Part shown: positions 1 through 14,900 of the stretch, piece by piece
How positions within the stretch are numbered: position 1 is the stretch's first letter
How the letters are laid out: every line of letters begins with the position of its first letter
Source: Mytilisepta virgata
Taxonomy: Eukaryota > Mollusca > Bivalvia > Mytilida > Mytilidae
Assembly: GCA_028015205.1 (NCBI GenBank)
Contig: CM051508.1
Coordinates: forward strand, 16,324,001 to 16,388,000
Direction: 5' to 3'
DNA length: 64,000 nt
The notes under the pieces: model-generated
What the model was told of the DNA's origin: nothing
Database searches by the model: none
Seen by the model: the letters and a program-made list of their open reading frames with translations, nothing else
Translations under genes and position numbers: made by a program

Positions 1-1650
1 TGGTTTTAATTGGTCCACAAATATGTAATTTTCATCGATTTACCATTGATCAGATATGATCACCGGCTAATATGTTTAAAAAAAATCTCGAACCGTTGTG
101 AAGCCAAGTCAAGTGCCAAAATGACTACACAGATTTATTCAAAATCAGACAAAGATTGATATGCATGGGTTTTTACATAATTTAATGTATAAATTTCACA
201 ATAGAAACTGTATAGGGAAATCCTCTGGGACTTGCAGTTCACCAGAGGAGGTATCTACTTCCTGTTAATAAAACAACTATTCTATATTATCAATGTCTGA
301 TGCATACGATGTGAAAATTATTAAAAGTATATATAGAAATGAAAACAGTAAAATAAAAATAAATAAGATGACACTACTAAGATAAAAAGGTACTTTAAGA
401 TCTCGTCGTAAAACATTTAACTTACGCAACTGTACATGCTTTGGATAAATTACAGACGATTCGCCCCAATCCCATTTCGCCCCATGCTATTACGCCCCAC
501 TTTCAGTACGGCCTAAATACAGTACGCCCCAATAAAACATACGATGACCATTTTTTCTCCCATAAGGGTCTACGTAATATAGTTTTTCTAAATAAAATGA
601 GTCTGCCTATCTACCTACATTATTTTTTATCACAAGGTAACCTTACACAGACATATATTTTTGCTTTGCCTACAACAGAAAAGTATTCCGAGTGCTTTAC
701 CATAGTGCTTAAAAATAATTTAATTCTTGAAATATGATAAAAAAAACATAGGATTTTTGTTAATTCTTACCAGTATTGCGGATTTACCGGGCTGCACAAG
801 GGGTACGTAAAACTACTAGATACAATTCTTCACATGGCTGAATATGTTTATAATTACGAAAGGTAAATTCTAAGAAAATGACCATAACATATCTATTGAG
901 ATGGTTGCTTAACAACTATAGTTGTGAAAATTAACATATTTAATATGCATGTAACTTTTTACAAATCTGATAAGAAAGATAACTCAAAGTTAATGAGTTG
1001 GTAATGTATCACCGTGAAGAACATAAAATTAATTTTCCACGACTGCCCCTTGAACATTTGCAAATGTTTAATAGAATACACACTCTTCTGAAAAATGGCT
1101 TAATTATTGATTCATTGTTAGCTGACGTGTATTGTTTTAAATACTAACAAAAGATTATTAAAAGATTTCTATCTTTTTGTTCAAATTAACATATTTGAAA
1201 TTACTTGGTTATTAAAACTATGTGGATAAGTACTTTTTATTTTAAGTTAGTTGTTAGTGCCAATTTAAAAAAAACTATATATTTACTACCATGATTCCTT
1301 TTCCATTTAAATTTCATTTAAACTGTTTCGACATATAATGTCATCTAAATATAAAATTTCAAACAACAAATACATGTATTATATATTAATTATTCATTCA
1401 AGTAAAAAAAAAACATGAGTAAAGTAACGTAGACCTGTTAAACTACATAAACATGTTAAGCGATATATAAGTTCACTGAAAAATTTGAGTGAAATGCAAT
1501 ATATTCGGATGTTTATTTGCATACGCCTAGATGGATAAAGATGGATTATTCTAGAATTCCATTTGCTGTTAGTACAATGTACTACGAATACGATTTGTAT
1601 TTGTACAAATATTTTGTTTTTATTATTTTATTATGTATCACTACATATCA
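1..1650. repeat. 1.65-kb long direct duplication, copy 1 (left end cut by window)
   Basis: This stretch is nearly identical, apart from scattered substitutions and small indels, to 42650-44330 in the same orientation. The match begins at the first base of the window, so the true left end is not visible. It stops at about 1650, where copy 1 continues with 'tcactacatatcatttcg' and copy 2 switches to unrelated sequence. Copy 2 has an extra ~35 bp near 43317. No convincing gene is inside; short open frames here are not conserved between the copies. It lies about 1.2 kb past the end of gene 1. It could be part of a tandem segmental duplication or an unclassified mobile repeat. Confidence 0.85.
461..533 (+). 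repeat. CGCCCC periodic array, plus orientation
   Basis: Five CGCCCC-type hexamers (one is CGGCCT) recur at 15-16 bp spacing with AT-rich spacers such as 'ATGCTATTA' and 'AATACAGTA'. The same array is at 43104-43177, and a longer one in inverse orientation is at 2446-2624. Confidence 0.8.
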
Positions 1651-2393
1651 TTTCGTATATCATGTTTTTTTTCTAAAGATTTACGTATTAAGAACTTTGA
1701 CATTTTAAGACACATTCACCGTTATACTGGATCACTGTAGCTTTAAGCAAAAGTAATTCCTTAAAATAAAGAAAAATAATTTTAATATATCGCATTAAAA
1801 AATCGTGATAAAATTAAGAAATAATAATTTTATAGGTTGCAACGATAAAAAGCGTTTATAAATCATTAATGAAATCATGGGCTTAGTGACGCTTTAAGAT
1901 CTTTTAAGAGCTTAGTGCACCAAGGCGGTCTTTAGTCGCACCGAAAAAAGTATGACAATATTTTTAGAAAATAATAAAGCATCATTTAAAGCATTGTTGA
2001 TTGATAGATTCGTTTACATCAGTTCTATTTAGAGTTGTAAACATTTAAAGTTTTCTTATTACAAAACTTGGTAAAAAAATTAGTTTTACTTTTATTCACA
2101 TAAAATATAAATAATAAAATTACTTTAGTTCTAAATATAAAGATGCAAAATTGTTTAAATTAAAGTTATATGAGTTCAACTTCAATATACATAATTAGAA
2201 ATTATAGCTGATAATAAACGGTTGTTTTTCGATTGAAGTATAATAATACGTACTTATGACAATGACTCCAAATTGTTGTCGAATTCTAAAGTGTGTAAAA
2301 TCACATCCTTTTAAGGTGAGTGTCACGCGATAACATGTCGGAAGTTCACTGTACACATTTTTGGACGTGTTATGTATTGTGCTTTATTGATCG

Positions 2394-2403
2394 CCTTTAT
2401 TAC
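2394..2403 (-). promoter_or_regulatory. Possible polyadenylation signal of gene 1
   Basis: TTTATT on the plus strand reads AATAAA on the minus strand, about 455 bp past the gene 1 stop. Several similar AT-rich hexamers occur nearby, so the choice is arbitrary. Confidence 0.2.
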
Positions 2404-2445
2404 AGGAAAATGACATAACTCATTAATTGCAACATGATGAAACAG

Positions 2446-2624
2446 CGGGGGCATTGATACCATAATCAGATAGGGCGTAATGAAAGTCTGTTGAGGCGAA
2501 CCGAAAATCAGCTGGGGCGTAATGATAGTAGAATAGGACGAACTGAATGAAGGATGGGGCGTACTGTATTCGGGGCGTAATGAAAGTGGGGCGTAATAGA
2601 ATGGGACGAAATTGAATAGGGGCC
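2446..2624 (-). repeat. CGCCCC periodic array, inverse orientation
   Basis: Read on the minus strand, eight or more CGCCCC/CGTCCC/CGCCCT hexamers are spaced first at 15-16 bp and then at 21 bp. A ~45-bp core is nearly identical to the plus-strand array at 461-533, so the two form an inverted pair about 1.9 kb apart. The open frames over this stretch (2323-2733 and 2423-2626, minus) simply translate the repeat and are not called as genes. Confidence 0.75.
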
Positions 2625-2854
2625 AATCGTCCGCGCTCAATGTATCAATAAAAAGAAAATATGATATAAATGACAAAAAAAAAAAAAAAAACACGCCACA
2701 AAATATAAAACTTTTAAAATGTGAATCTTTCATTCATATTCATAACACGGAACACAAGTATGCGAACACATGACACCCGCCGTCTAATTAAAGAAAAAAA
2801 GGTATATTTAAGACTATTTTACGAGAAAGTATAACTGCCAAAAACTCAAGCGGT

Positions 2855-2933
2855 CTAAACATGTTCATCATTTTCGGCATTCAAGTTGATATCGTTATAC
2901 ACACTTGACGTCTTCCTGGAATGGTGTATTCTC
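2855..2933 (-). CDS. Gene 1 exon 9: cytoplasmic tail and stop codon
   Basis: The acceptor 'tttacag' is followed by a phase-2 exon that completes Arg with exon 8 and encodes 25 residues ending SSVYNDINLNAENDEHV, then TAG at 2855-2857. It is recognised by homology to the last exon of gene 2 (NEYDDINMEARHYNYAYSA), with the same entry phase and the shared Y-x-D-I-N core. SVYNDI fits the ITIM-type pattern S/I/V/L-x-Y-x-x-I/L/V. This exon is too short to show as a long open frame. Confidence 0.75.
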
Positions 2934-5900
2934 CTGTAAAAGAAGTAAATAGAAATCCATTACTTTAACCATAAAAAAAACCTTAATCATATTCAATGTA
3001 ATCGTCATTTAAGTCTATACTGAAGGCATATCTATTCATAATCGTTTAACTTGTTGTAAAATGTATTCGTCAGCAGTGTTTGAGATCGAAATATTGGAAA
3101 CCGGTTAAGGATATAATGATGAATTAATAAGTGCAACCATCAAAAATTTCATTTAAGGGCTACTTCGTGAAAATAAACAAAATAAACCAAAAAAAAACAA
3201 AAAAATAAAAAATAAAAAATAAAAAAATAAAAAAACCAGCCCAATCATTTAATGTCAATTTTCGTTATATAGATGACGCGTTGTCGTTAAATAACAAAAA
3301 ATTCCAAGACTTTCTACATCTGATCTACCATAGTGAGCTTGGAATTAAGGATGCTATACTACAGATACACTAAAGTCTGTTCATATTTGGATTTGGTTTA
3401 TGAAATAGACAATGAGGGACATTTGAAGACAAACTTGATGACAAATGTGATGACTTCAAATTTCCTATTGTTAACATTCCCTTCTTGAGTAACAATATAC
3501 CAGCATCGCCTGCATATGGTGTAAACGTTTCTCAGCTTATCCGATTTTCAAGGGCATGCATGTGTTACCCTGACTTTCAACATAGAGGGTTACTGCTGTC
3601 AAAATGCTAGATAAACAAGGTCTTATCAGGGATAAGTTGATGCAATCACTTAGGAAATTCCACGGTTGTCATGACGAATAGTCCGAGATTGTTGTGACGT
3701 CCGAAGGCCTTGTGTGTGATATGCAGGGGCCCTGGGCGTCAGAGCGCACTCCGTATAGAAAACATGGAAATTGCCAACCCATACTTGGGACCGCAATTTT
3801 TAGACTCGAGGTCGAAATATATCAAATTATAAGTAGATAAATCATACACCGATCGATTCCTTATTAATTTTTCTCTAAGAATGTGTACATTTTATGCAGC
3901 AATCTCCCTGCACCACAAACGAAATTTTCATTCCCTTCAACCCACCATTTTCGTCATTTCACGTTCACTTTGAACAAGATATTGCGATCTCGCGTTATTT
4001 CGTTCCACGGGAGCTAATTTAGGGATAAAGGTTGGCACGAGTCAACCTTATTTACATACCACACAAAAAACATGACTATATATAAAAGACTTTCGGTTAA
4101 AAAATATATACATATATAATTTATCTTCTAGAGAACCGCTGAAAGGATTGAAACCGAACATGGCGTGGATGTTTCTTATGAGGTGCTGACCAAGAGTTGT
4201 TACTTTGTTGTCGATCCGTCATCCAAAATGGCCGCCAGCGGGGGACTTAGTTTTACAAATTATCCTGTGGGTAATGCATACACCATCTTCAAGAAAACCG
4301 CTGAATGGATTGAAACGAAACATGGCACGAATGTTTCTGGTGAGGTGCTGACCAATTAGTGTTACGTTGATGGCCACCCTCGGGGGGGTGGGGGTTAATT
4401 TAATATAAGTTCTTATTGGAAATACATAAACACATCTTCTTCCAGAGAACTTCTGAATGTATTGAACCAAACATAACATGAGTGTTCCTTACGACTTTCT
4501 GATCAAGCGTTGTTACTTTGGTGCCTATCTGCCCTCTATGACGGCCGTCAACAGCGGACCTAATTTAACATAGGACCCTGCGGTAATTATATACAAACAG
4601 CTTCTTCTTGAACACTAGTGAATGGATTGAAACCAAACATGATATGGATGTTAATATTAATGTCTTTTAGCAATGAACAAATTGAAATATCAGGTGAGCG
4701 ATGCATGCTCCTGGGAGCCTCTGCTTTACGATAACTTATATTGTTCATTGAGTGGAAATGATGTACTGGGTGATACATTTGGATATTGCATTGAAAACAG
4801 AAGTGAAGCAAAGAGGATACATATTCCTAAGAAGCAGTAAAAAACGAATCCCCTAGACAGAAAAACCCGGAAAACAAGTGAACAACCACAAGCAAAGCAT
4901 ATAAACACTGAAAACTAAACTAGAGGCTCAGAGTGCTGAGCCTGTGTCACTCACATGGCGTGGAACCCATTTGTTATTGATGTACATCAAAGAGAGAAGT
5001 CACTTCCCCCGATCATTATGAAGTGTGGTAAGCCTTGTAGGAACCAAATGTTTCTCCTTCAAGGTCTTTCTTCTTACAGGTCTGCATTGGGCGGTTATCC
5101 AGAAGATTTTTGCAAGTATTTCCCATAGGATCTTATGTTAACGCAGTCCTCTGTTGAAGACCATTTTGAATTAGGGATCGGCACCAGAGTATCAACAATT
5201 GGTGAGCACATTAAGAGGAACATTCAGACCCTGTTTCGTTTCAAGCAATTCTGCGGTTCTGTAATTTTTTGTTATACATCATAGACACTTTTTGTCAAGT
5301 TCGGCTCCATTTGGCCACGCAGTTTAAGAGAATTGTTTTTTTTTTAAATCAATCAATTAGAAACAACAATTGCCCGCGGCCATGTTTGTCGCCTAGTCTG
5401 GACGAAATGATGAAACCTTGTATAGAGCCAATTAGATGCTTTCTGTCAAGTGACTTCAGAGAAGATTGTTTTACATCAGTTAATCAGAAACAAGAACTAC
5501 TCATGGCGGCAATATATGTATTCCGATTGGGACAAAATGGGGAAACTTTATAAAGGACCCACCCATATATGCTTCCTGTCAGGTTTCGTTCCATTTGGGC
5601 AAGCGATTTCAGGGGACAAAAATCTTGTATATAAGCCAATCAGAAACAAGAACTGTCAATGGTGATCAAGTATGTATTTCGCTCAGGACGACATGAAGAA
5701 ATTTCGTAAAGATCCTCTCGTAAATGCTTACTGTCAAGTTTCGTTCCACTTGGTCAAGCAGTTTGTTTCAGAGATATTTTTTTGTTTTTAATCAACCAAT
5801 GAGAAAGTATACCTGCCTATGCAGCCATGTTTTTACCGATCGAAATGAACACTTTGTAAAGCTGCATTGTACTTTTGTAGTCAAATTTAAAATTTTAAAA

Positions 5901-8900
5901 TGTCAGTCTTTAGCTACAATAATGTGCACAAAATGAACTTCCTAAATATATTAAGTAAAAGTGATAAATCACCTAAATCAGTATTGTATAACAATAGTAT
6001 CCAGTTGATTATTTGTTTAAGGAACTAATTCTGAAAAATGTGGAATGTCATTGTATGTGCGGAATATCAATAAAAAACGGTTATCTTGCAATATTGTGTT
6101 TGAAAGTGAAAGATCAAAGTCAAATGTTATTCGGGAAAATTGGAAATTTTTAATGCACAGGTGTGTAATTTTAAGAAAAAAGAAACTGATAACAGTCAAA
6201 AGGACTCAACAATGACACACAAATGAAGAGGAAGGAATGGAATATCCAGGAAACACACAGGGTACGGGGTCCCGGAGAAATCATAAAATTAGTAGTTTTG
6301 TTTCGCTACTGCCACTACTAATTGGAAATACAAATCAACAGTAGTTGTCTGCATTCCGGGGGGGGGGGGGGGGGTGGGGAGGGATTTTAAAATTGTCCTT
6401 TTTGAAGTTGCGGGGTTTCTGACAATTTCAAAGTCTGGGGTCTGGAAATTATGTGACACTTTTTGCACAAGTTAAGGTTCAAAGTACAATCTTTTTTATG
6501 CATATATAGCTTCCGTAGAAAATCTTTGCTATCTCTATTTTTGGGGTGTATTATAATATTACCAAAGGTATTTTTGAGGGGAAGGGGTTACATTATTTCT
6601 GGATATATTTCGGGGGTCAGTTATCTAGACAACTATTTTTTTAAGTTAAATTCTTTCCAGGAATAAGCCTATCCACGTATGATTAAGGGGTTTATCAACA
6701 AATCAACTTAAGGTCTGCAGTAGGATCCCAATATCAGAAATGATAATATTGCAGTTGTCAAATCACATTTTGTACAAAGCTTGTAAGATTCAATAAACAA
6801 CACAGGTCAACAAAGGGGGGGGGGGGGGTAATAAAAGTGTGTGCAAATATATATTCTAAATCACTCATAAGTAGTAGCCTAGTTTGATTTTTTTTTCAAT
6901 ATGTGTGTTTTTTGTATTTGTTTGGCCCATTCGTGGGAACTTTTGGAAATTAATTGAAAAATTTATTTGGCAAAAAAGAAGTGGGATTTCTGTTCAACGG
7001 TCAACATGTGCGCAACCTTGAAATGCTTTTTTAAATGCATTAAAGGACGTCTAGAAAAAATTAAATACAGAAGAATATTGTCCTGTACTTTTTTTTATCT
7101 ACATAGTATTTATATCATGTACATTTCCTTTTATTTTAGTTCAAAAGTACTGTTTCGCAATTAAATTTCAATATCGGCATGGCACTGTGGGTACTTACAG
7201 AAAACAAAAGCTATTTGGTCACCACAGCGTTTTAATTCCGATTCGACAAGAAACATAAATATCATCAACATATCCAAAGGCAAAGTACAATGGCAGGATC
7301 GTATTGGAACTACACGTTTTGATATATTTTAGAAAGCAAATTAACTCAAATTTAAGAAAACCATTGCAGCTTGTCGTATATTTTAAATATTTAAAAATAC
7401 CAAGGGTAACATTCTAACGATAGGCCAATTATTGCATGAATAGGCTCTAAAAATGGTAAATATCACTCGTTTCATCAGTACGACAAGCAGCAACATCTTT
7501 TATACAACAACATATCCTGCCGGTTACCACCAGTACACAAATTTAGAAATATATGGTCATTTTGCCCTTGTACTTTTCCATTTTGTTCAGTCGAGCATAA
7601 TTAATTTGTAACAGTGACTTGATCTACTTTCATTTTATAAATATGGTCACCCACGCGATTTTTGTATAGTTGAACATTTGAATTTTTGGTTTGATCATTA
7701 GAAATAAAAATACAGTTGTCTATTACTGTCAATTCAATTTTTTAAATTGCGTGTCAGATTCGGTTTATAAATGTAAACATGTATTGCGTGTGTATCGCCT
7801 TAACATCACTGCGTATAAACTTTTTTTTATTATCTTCCTCCCATCAGTAGGAGCCTCATTTCGTTAATATCGTAATGGGTGCCCAACGTTTCGTATCAAA
7901 CCGTCAGGAAAAATACGCAATTTTGGTACATACGGTGAATCGTTTCCCGCTTAGCTGAATAGTTGAACGCACAACATGTATTCCTTTCCTCACCACCTGA
8001 TATCATATTGGGTTTTGTTGGATATCACATTGCACGTGATCTTATGTTTGTGTGACTCTGTTTGCTTTGATATGCACTTCGATCATGGTGTAATATGTAC
8101 GTCGTTTATTCTCTTGGATGTGTCTTTGACTGCTGTATTATCACGAACTCTCCATGTTTTTGGATTATTATTTTGGTGGAATTTACCCACTGTCTTATAT
8201 TTTAGATACAGTGGATTCTAATTCCGATATTCCATGTGTTTATACTACAAATATTAGTAATAAAACGGGTGTAGATAACGTCCTATTTGTAACAAGTTCG
8301 AAAGGAGGCAATTTTCTTGCCTTTTTACTGTAGTTTTGTAAAACTTTAATTAGTATTCTCTACTATAGTGAGTCATTTGTAGAGACCGTACTTTTGCCAA
8401 AAAGTCTTTTCTCATACGGCTATGACCTGGATAAGATTTTCAGATATTCAAAAATACACTCTACTACAATTAAACTTTGTGTCAGTTATCTTTACGCATG
8501 TTCCTGAGACCCACCGCAGAAACCATTTGTTTCTTAAATATTCATCGTCTGGTATATCAAAGGTAATTTAGAGAAAAAAAAAGTGGTACAAAAATACATT
8601 ATGAAGTAAGACGACATGTTCCCAAGTTGTCAAAAATTTGTAGTCAATTTGAGATAAAATAAAATGAAAAACACATCCTTACCACACATGAACATAAATG
8701 AATTTGAAAAAAATTACAACACAATTCTAGGTAAATCCTCCATAAAAAAGAACCATCATTTTGTTAGAAAATGTTATCCATAATGTTGAAAAATTGGAGG
8801 TAACAACAAACTGGCTGATGAGATAATGAAGGAAATTTAATTATGCATGTAAAATTACATTTCTGTTTCATATTGTTGCACAAATGGATTAATTATAAAT

Positions 8901-11900
8901 GATTTATATGTAAATGATATCACATTGATATATACATGAATAACTTTCCATGAATGAAATACTTTAAACTGGTACAGAAATCTTACTATAATTTGATAAA
9001 GAGTCTTCTTAGTTGAAGATCTTCCTGCGTCCTTAAATTTGAAAACTCGGTCATTTCTACATACCAGCCAACAACAAAAATCAGTTGACCATAATAAATA
9101 TTCTTTTATGATTTAATTTTCATCTTAAGCGCTCAAATTGACTCTGAATTTTTCCCAACATACATGCATATGTGTAAATACAATTTATAAGGGTTATGAG
9201 GTATGATGAATATATTTTCAAATGTAGGTTATTAAACATTTCCGAATTAAATTTTATAAATTTGCTTAAAAATGTAAATTATGTGTTTAATTTGATTTTG
9301 TCGCACTGTATATGTGATTGTCATTGGGATTCTTCATCTGTATGTCTTCATACAATGTTGACCGTTTTTTAACCAAAGCAAGTTTTCTGTAAAGAAAATT
9401 GAACATATTTTGCCATTCATTTGTCTTTACATAAGTCAACACTCTTTACATATACTGTCAATTATTTAATGGCAAATATGATTAATCGTGACCGTCTTTA
9501 GAGTGAGATATATAATCTTCAGATTTTGTATTTGTAAACTTCCCATTTACAAATACTTCTAAAGTTTGATCGTTTTAGTGGATTAAATTAACCATTGGGC
9601 CATACATTTTCTGGTTAAATCATTTCTAGCAATGTATTTGTTAACAGTTGCTTGTGAGCTACAGTGTAAGGAGACATTTACGCAGTAGAAAAATCTAAAG
9701 TGTTCTCTATATTTAAACTGTATATTTGATATTGCCAATTATAAAATGTTACCTCGTTTTGAACAATACAAACAGAATCAGTCCGCAAACAATAAATATA
9801 GCATTGAATATCCAACCAATAATGGCGCCTGTTAAATAAAATAGCAGAAGAAATATACATTTTGATTATGAGGGGAGAACAATAAACTACTAGATGAAAA
9901 TGAAGATAATAAACTCTTACTTTTTACAAATACTAAATTGTATGATAAACTAATTTAAAGGCTAGTCAAAACAGCATCTCATGAATCAATATTATATATA
10001 CAAATAATTAAAATATGTAAACAATAGCAGTAATGACAACAATTTATGAAAAAAATAAAAATATCCGGTAGAGTACTCCAAGAAATGAACTAAAGGCCAC
10101 AACAATGAATACTGCATTATCGAAGAAATATTGTAATAAACATAGAACACATCTTATCAGTTATTAAGGAATGTAAATTTAACGAAATGGATCGAGATTG
10201 TGCTTTAGGGCCGGGATTCTCTGAGAAGTAAATGCAACTTTTTTTTACTAAATTACTAACGATTAACTAATGATTGCACAGTGATATTTACAATGCATGT
10301 AATGTATACTTCATTAGTTGATAGAGTCATAGACACATGAACACGTACTGATATAATCGGAATCGATTTTATACATTTCTTTTATAAAATGATTACACTT
10401 TAATATTGTGCACACACATTCTGAAAAAAATTAATGTTTTCAATATTACCTCTTATCTCTGTTATCCATATTTCTTTTTTTAGACAGTACAAATATGCAG
10501 TTTACTTTATTATTGTCTTTTAGTTTGGATGTCTGTTTTATGATTGTTTTCCCTCTCCTATGAATACATTGCAGTTTGTATATTTGATTCAGTAGCTTGC
10601 GAAATAATACTGAATTCATAAGAACATGCATTTGAATAAAGACCAGCGATCTTAATGGAGAAAAACGAACAAAGATCATACAACTCAGAAAAAAACAAAT
10701 AAGGACAAATAAGTAAAAAGTCGACAGCAAACCGTTATTCATAACGTACCTAACAATACCGTTTTACAGGATTTCATCGCAGTGTAATGGTTCTGCACAT
10801 GTTCAACTGGATTGAATAAAAAAAAAATGTGTAGTTTTATTTACTGTTGTAGTGACATGAGAATATATCATATATTTAGAGTGAAATACATACATTTTTA
10901 ATATGAATTATACATCACTTTTCAAAACCTGTATTACCTACCTATATCATATACCCCACATCACACCCCCTAAACGTATGTCGCATACCTTATATCGCAC
11001 GCCTACTAGGAATACACTTTAGTTATGTTCGTAGTTCTTGTATGATATAAAAATTCATGCATATAGGGAATATAACATGCGTGTGACGTCATTCGTCGAA
11101 GTAAAAAATATGTCATTAAGATGACATGAAATGAAACGATAATGAATAAATTTAATGTACACTGAAGACCAAAAGTCAAAATAAAGAACACCCAATAAAG
11201 GCACTATCAAAACTTATATACGGTGACATATTTATATATCCAACAATTCAAATTCAAAATTTAAATCCTTTGATTTAGTAATAACACGATTATTACTAAT
11301 GAAAATACGATGATATTTACAAAATAAATGTCTATAAGCTTAATACGTTGAAATCTGCATCACAGGTTATTCATTTAAATGATGGTTTAAACCGTATAGT
11401 AAATGAAACAATATAAGAAAGATTCTAAACATTCAAACTGCAATTGATTAAGAATGTCTAAAACTTACATAATAATATTACATAAATCAATGCATAACAT
11501 ATCGGTAAATAGACTTACTCGATTTACAATTATGATTCTGCCATCCGGGTTGACATCCATCGGGGCAAGCACCATTTATATGGTGACATTTTGTCTTGTT
11601 CAGGCAGTTACCACATCTCATACTGCATTGAGGTCCATACTTAAAGTCGTCACATTCTTGAGGAAACAAAAACAATATTTTTAATGAGAAAAGTTTAATT
11701 TGCATTATTCCTAATGGATCTGTTTGTTCATGTACATGGGAATGTCACAACACTGTGCATAAAAATAATAATTTTGACAACACTGGCATAGGCGTTGGAC
11801 TTACATATTTGCAGGACAACACATCATTTGTAGTAGTTGGAAATCTTCACTGATAAATTTCTATTACACTTTATCGATAATTTATTTTATTTTTATATTA

Positions 11901-14900
11901 ATATGTGTCGACTTTCATAATTTATAATTTTTCAGAAAAAGGAAATATAGCACAGTAAAACTAGGATATAGTGCTCAACGATAATACTGCTTAATGTCTG
12001 TTATTAACACAAGGTGCTTTCAATATGAATTGTTTTGGTCTCGTTATCTTGGGTTTTATTTGAAATTTAGTCATGAGAAAAATACAAATACTTTGGTAAA
12101 TAAGATGAAAAAAAGTCCGGGGCTAGCGCTTTGTCTTTGGTACTCGATCTACAAAGCACCTGGATACAAGTAGATTTTGAATTTTTAATAGACTTTAGTT
12201 GCATAGCTTTGTGTCTAATCTAATAAAACTTGGAAAACAGACATTAACTATCAACAAACTTTTGGGGATATAGCGATTGTCTCAGTCCGTCGTAAGTCAC
12301 ACTTTCTTGTGACATCAACTCCTTCTTCACTTTTGGTTTTAGCAATTAAATTTCTATATAGAATAGTTGCATACCATCTGTAAATGCGCAATAAGGTTTT
12401 AGAATTTTGATTTTTTAAACAAGGCGCCCTATGGGTTGAACGTCGAAAATTTGGAATTCAAGCTTCCTTTTTCAATTGATGTATTTTATTTCTACTCAGT
12501 ATGGTCATGCACCACATGCAGATGTGCATAATGTTTTAGAATTTTGATTTTTTAAAATTGGGGACCACAGGGGAAGAATTTCTAAAAACTGTCAATTTAA
12601 GCTTGTGACCTAAACTCCTCTATAGTTTTACGATCTATGCATTTTATTTCTATCCTGTATTGTCAGGCACCATATGTAGATGCGCAGTAAGGGTTCATAA
12701 TCTTGATTTTTTAAAATTGGGGCCCATAGGGGTCGAATTTTGAAAAACGGTCAATGTAAGCTTTCTACCTAAACTCCTGTTTTATTTTAGAATTTATGCA
12801 TTTTATTTCTATGCGGTATTGTCATACATTACATGCAGTTGCGCAATAAGGATTTTAGAATTTTTATTTTCTAAAATTGGGGACCAAAGGTGTCGAAATT
12901 TTCAATTTTCGATTTAAGCTTGTGACCTTAAATTTCATTTTGTAATTTATTCATGTTGATTATATATATTATTGACCTACACTTTATTTAGTTGTACAAT
13001 GAGGAATTGAATATAGATTTTTAAACCGGGGGATCACTCGGGTTAAATTTAAAAAAATTGTCAGTTTAATCCTTCGAACTAAGGTTTTTTTTTCTCTTCA
13101 TTTTTTCATTAGGTTTATTGATTTAATTTCTTGATAGAATGACTACATACTATTTTTTGATAGGAATAAAGTTTAATGTTTTTGACTATAAATGGCTCAA
13201 CTACCTACAGGGTGGATCACTGTAGATTCCGACAGTGCAAATTTATAGTTCAAAATTAGGTGTGCAGTCTTCCTTAGGAAAAAATTAAATTAGAGATAAA
13301 GTGCAGAAACAAGATAAAGTTTAACAAATCACCGTGCACATCTCATACAACAAATTTTTTTGCCGTGGATAATCAGCTATTTTATTATGTGATCAATTCA
13401 TGTATACATCGCACTTTCGATTCCTTTGACCTATGAATTTATTTAGTAACGATCCCGTATACATTACACGTATAATCCTTGAGTTTCGACTTCCTCTCCA
13501 ATTTACATATACCCAAAACAGCTGTTGACAAGCTATAATAGCATTGTTTAAAGTGCTTTTGACTGTTTTTTATTTATTTATTTTTTGTGTGTTTTGTGTT
13601 TTTTTTTTTTTTTTTTTCATTACATACATTTTTTTAAGATTCTAATTTTTGGGTTAAGCAGTTGTTTTATCTAATTCCCTCAACATAAGCTAAATCTCTA
13701 GACATACAAAGCTTAAGCTGATATGTTAACTCCAGATGAACAATGCATAATTTATATCTTTAACAGGATTTCCAACAATTTGGATTCCTGTTTGTTTTAA
13801 TTGTTTTGGGTTTTGCTGGTTGTGCTTATTAATTCATCATTATATCTTTAACCGGTTTTTCAACATTTTGATCTCGAGCACAGCTGATGAGTTGTCATCC
13901 AACGAAAAGGTCATACAGTGCATTAATTTTATTCGGTGTTTTGTGATATATGTTATTAGTATTAGTATAAATGTTCATACTTGCTTTACAATCATGGTTT
14001 TGATAGCCAGGACCACATCCGTTTGTACAACTACCATTGATGTGATGACATTGCGTTTTATTGAAACAGTTGCCACATGGCATTTCACAACGTAATCCGT
14101 AGAATAAATTGCCACACTCTTAAAATAAGATCGAATAAGCATTTCTCAAAAAATATGCAAAGCAAATTGAAAATATAAAAGACAAATATAGAAGCAAACT
14201 GATGATGATAATGACTATTATACTAAAAGAAAGTGTCTGATACTTGTTACAGAACTGAGGATGAAGTATAAAAAGGATAACTGTAATGTACAACCTACAT
14301 CTAAATATCCATGTCATATCCATATCCATATCCTTCTTGCTTTTTTTATTTCAATTATACTATCGGACATATAAATAACCCTCCAAAAACAACCATAGTA
14401 CTTCAAATATAATACTTCCTTGTTTATTGAATATTACCACTTACTGTTCAATCAATCTTTCATTTAACTAGCGCATTATTTTTATTGTGAAATTTGCTTA
14501 CATTTGATTCTACCATTAGAATAGTCTATGAAAATAAGGTCGACTTCAAACCATATAATTACTTAAAATTCACATTCGGTGTTTTTTTCCGAAGCACCTG
14601 ACATTTATGAATCAGAGCAAAGACTATTCCATTCGACACGTTCTCGTCCTGATATATATCTAATAATTGCTGTACGACTTTAAACAGCCATTAAAGTATA
14701 CATTTCTGAAGAAACGACTTCCGGTAATAAGGTAATAGTACAATATAGAACATTTCATTTGTTTTTAACCTAAGCCACTTGACTTTTTCTATTACTAGTA
14801 TTATTGTTTTAAAATGAGAAATTATACCATTAAAACATTTGTCTTCTGTCCAACCAGCAGCACACCCACTAGGACAGGTTCCATTCACATGATGACATGG

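Noticed and set aside
441..737. 98-codon ORF in the 1.65-kb duplication
   Set aside because: It runs through the CGCCCC array, and in the second copy the corresponding frame starts later and ends differently, so it is not conserved as a protein.
2323..2733. 136-codon minus-strand ORF
   Set aside because: Its translation is mostly the CGCCCC periodic array and a poly-A run; no domain or splice context.
7976..8221. 81-codon hydrophobic ORF as a membrane protein gene
   Set aside because: Lies in a gene 1 intron, no homologue recognised, no exon boundaries; composition matches T-rich background.
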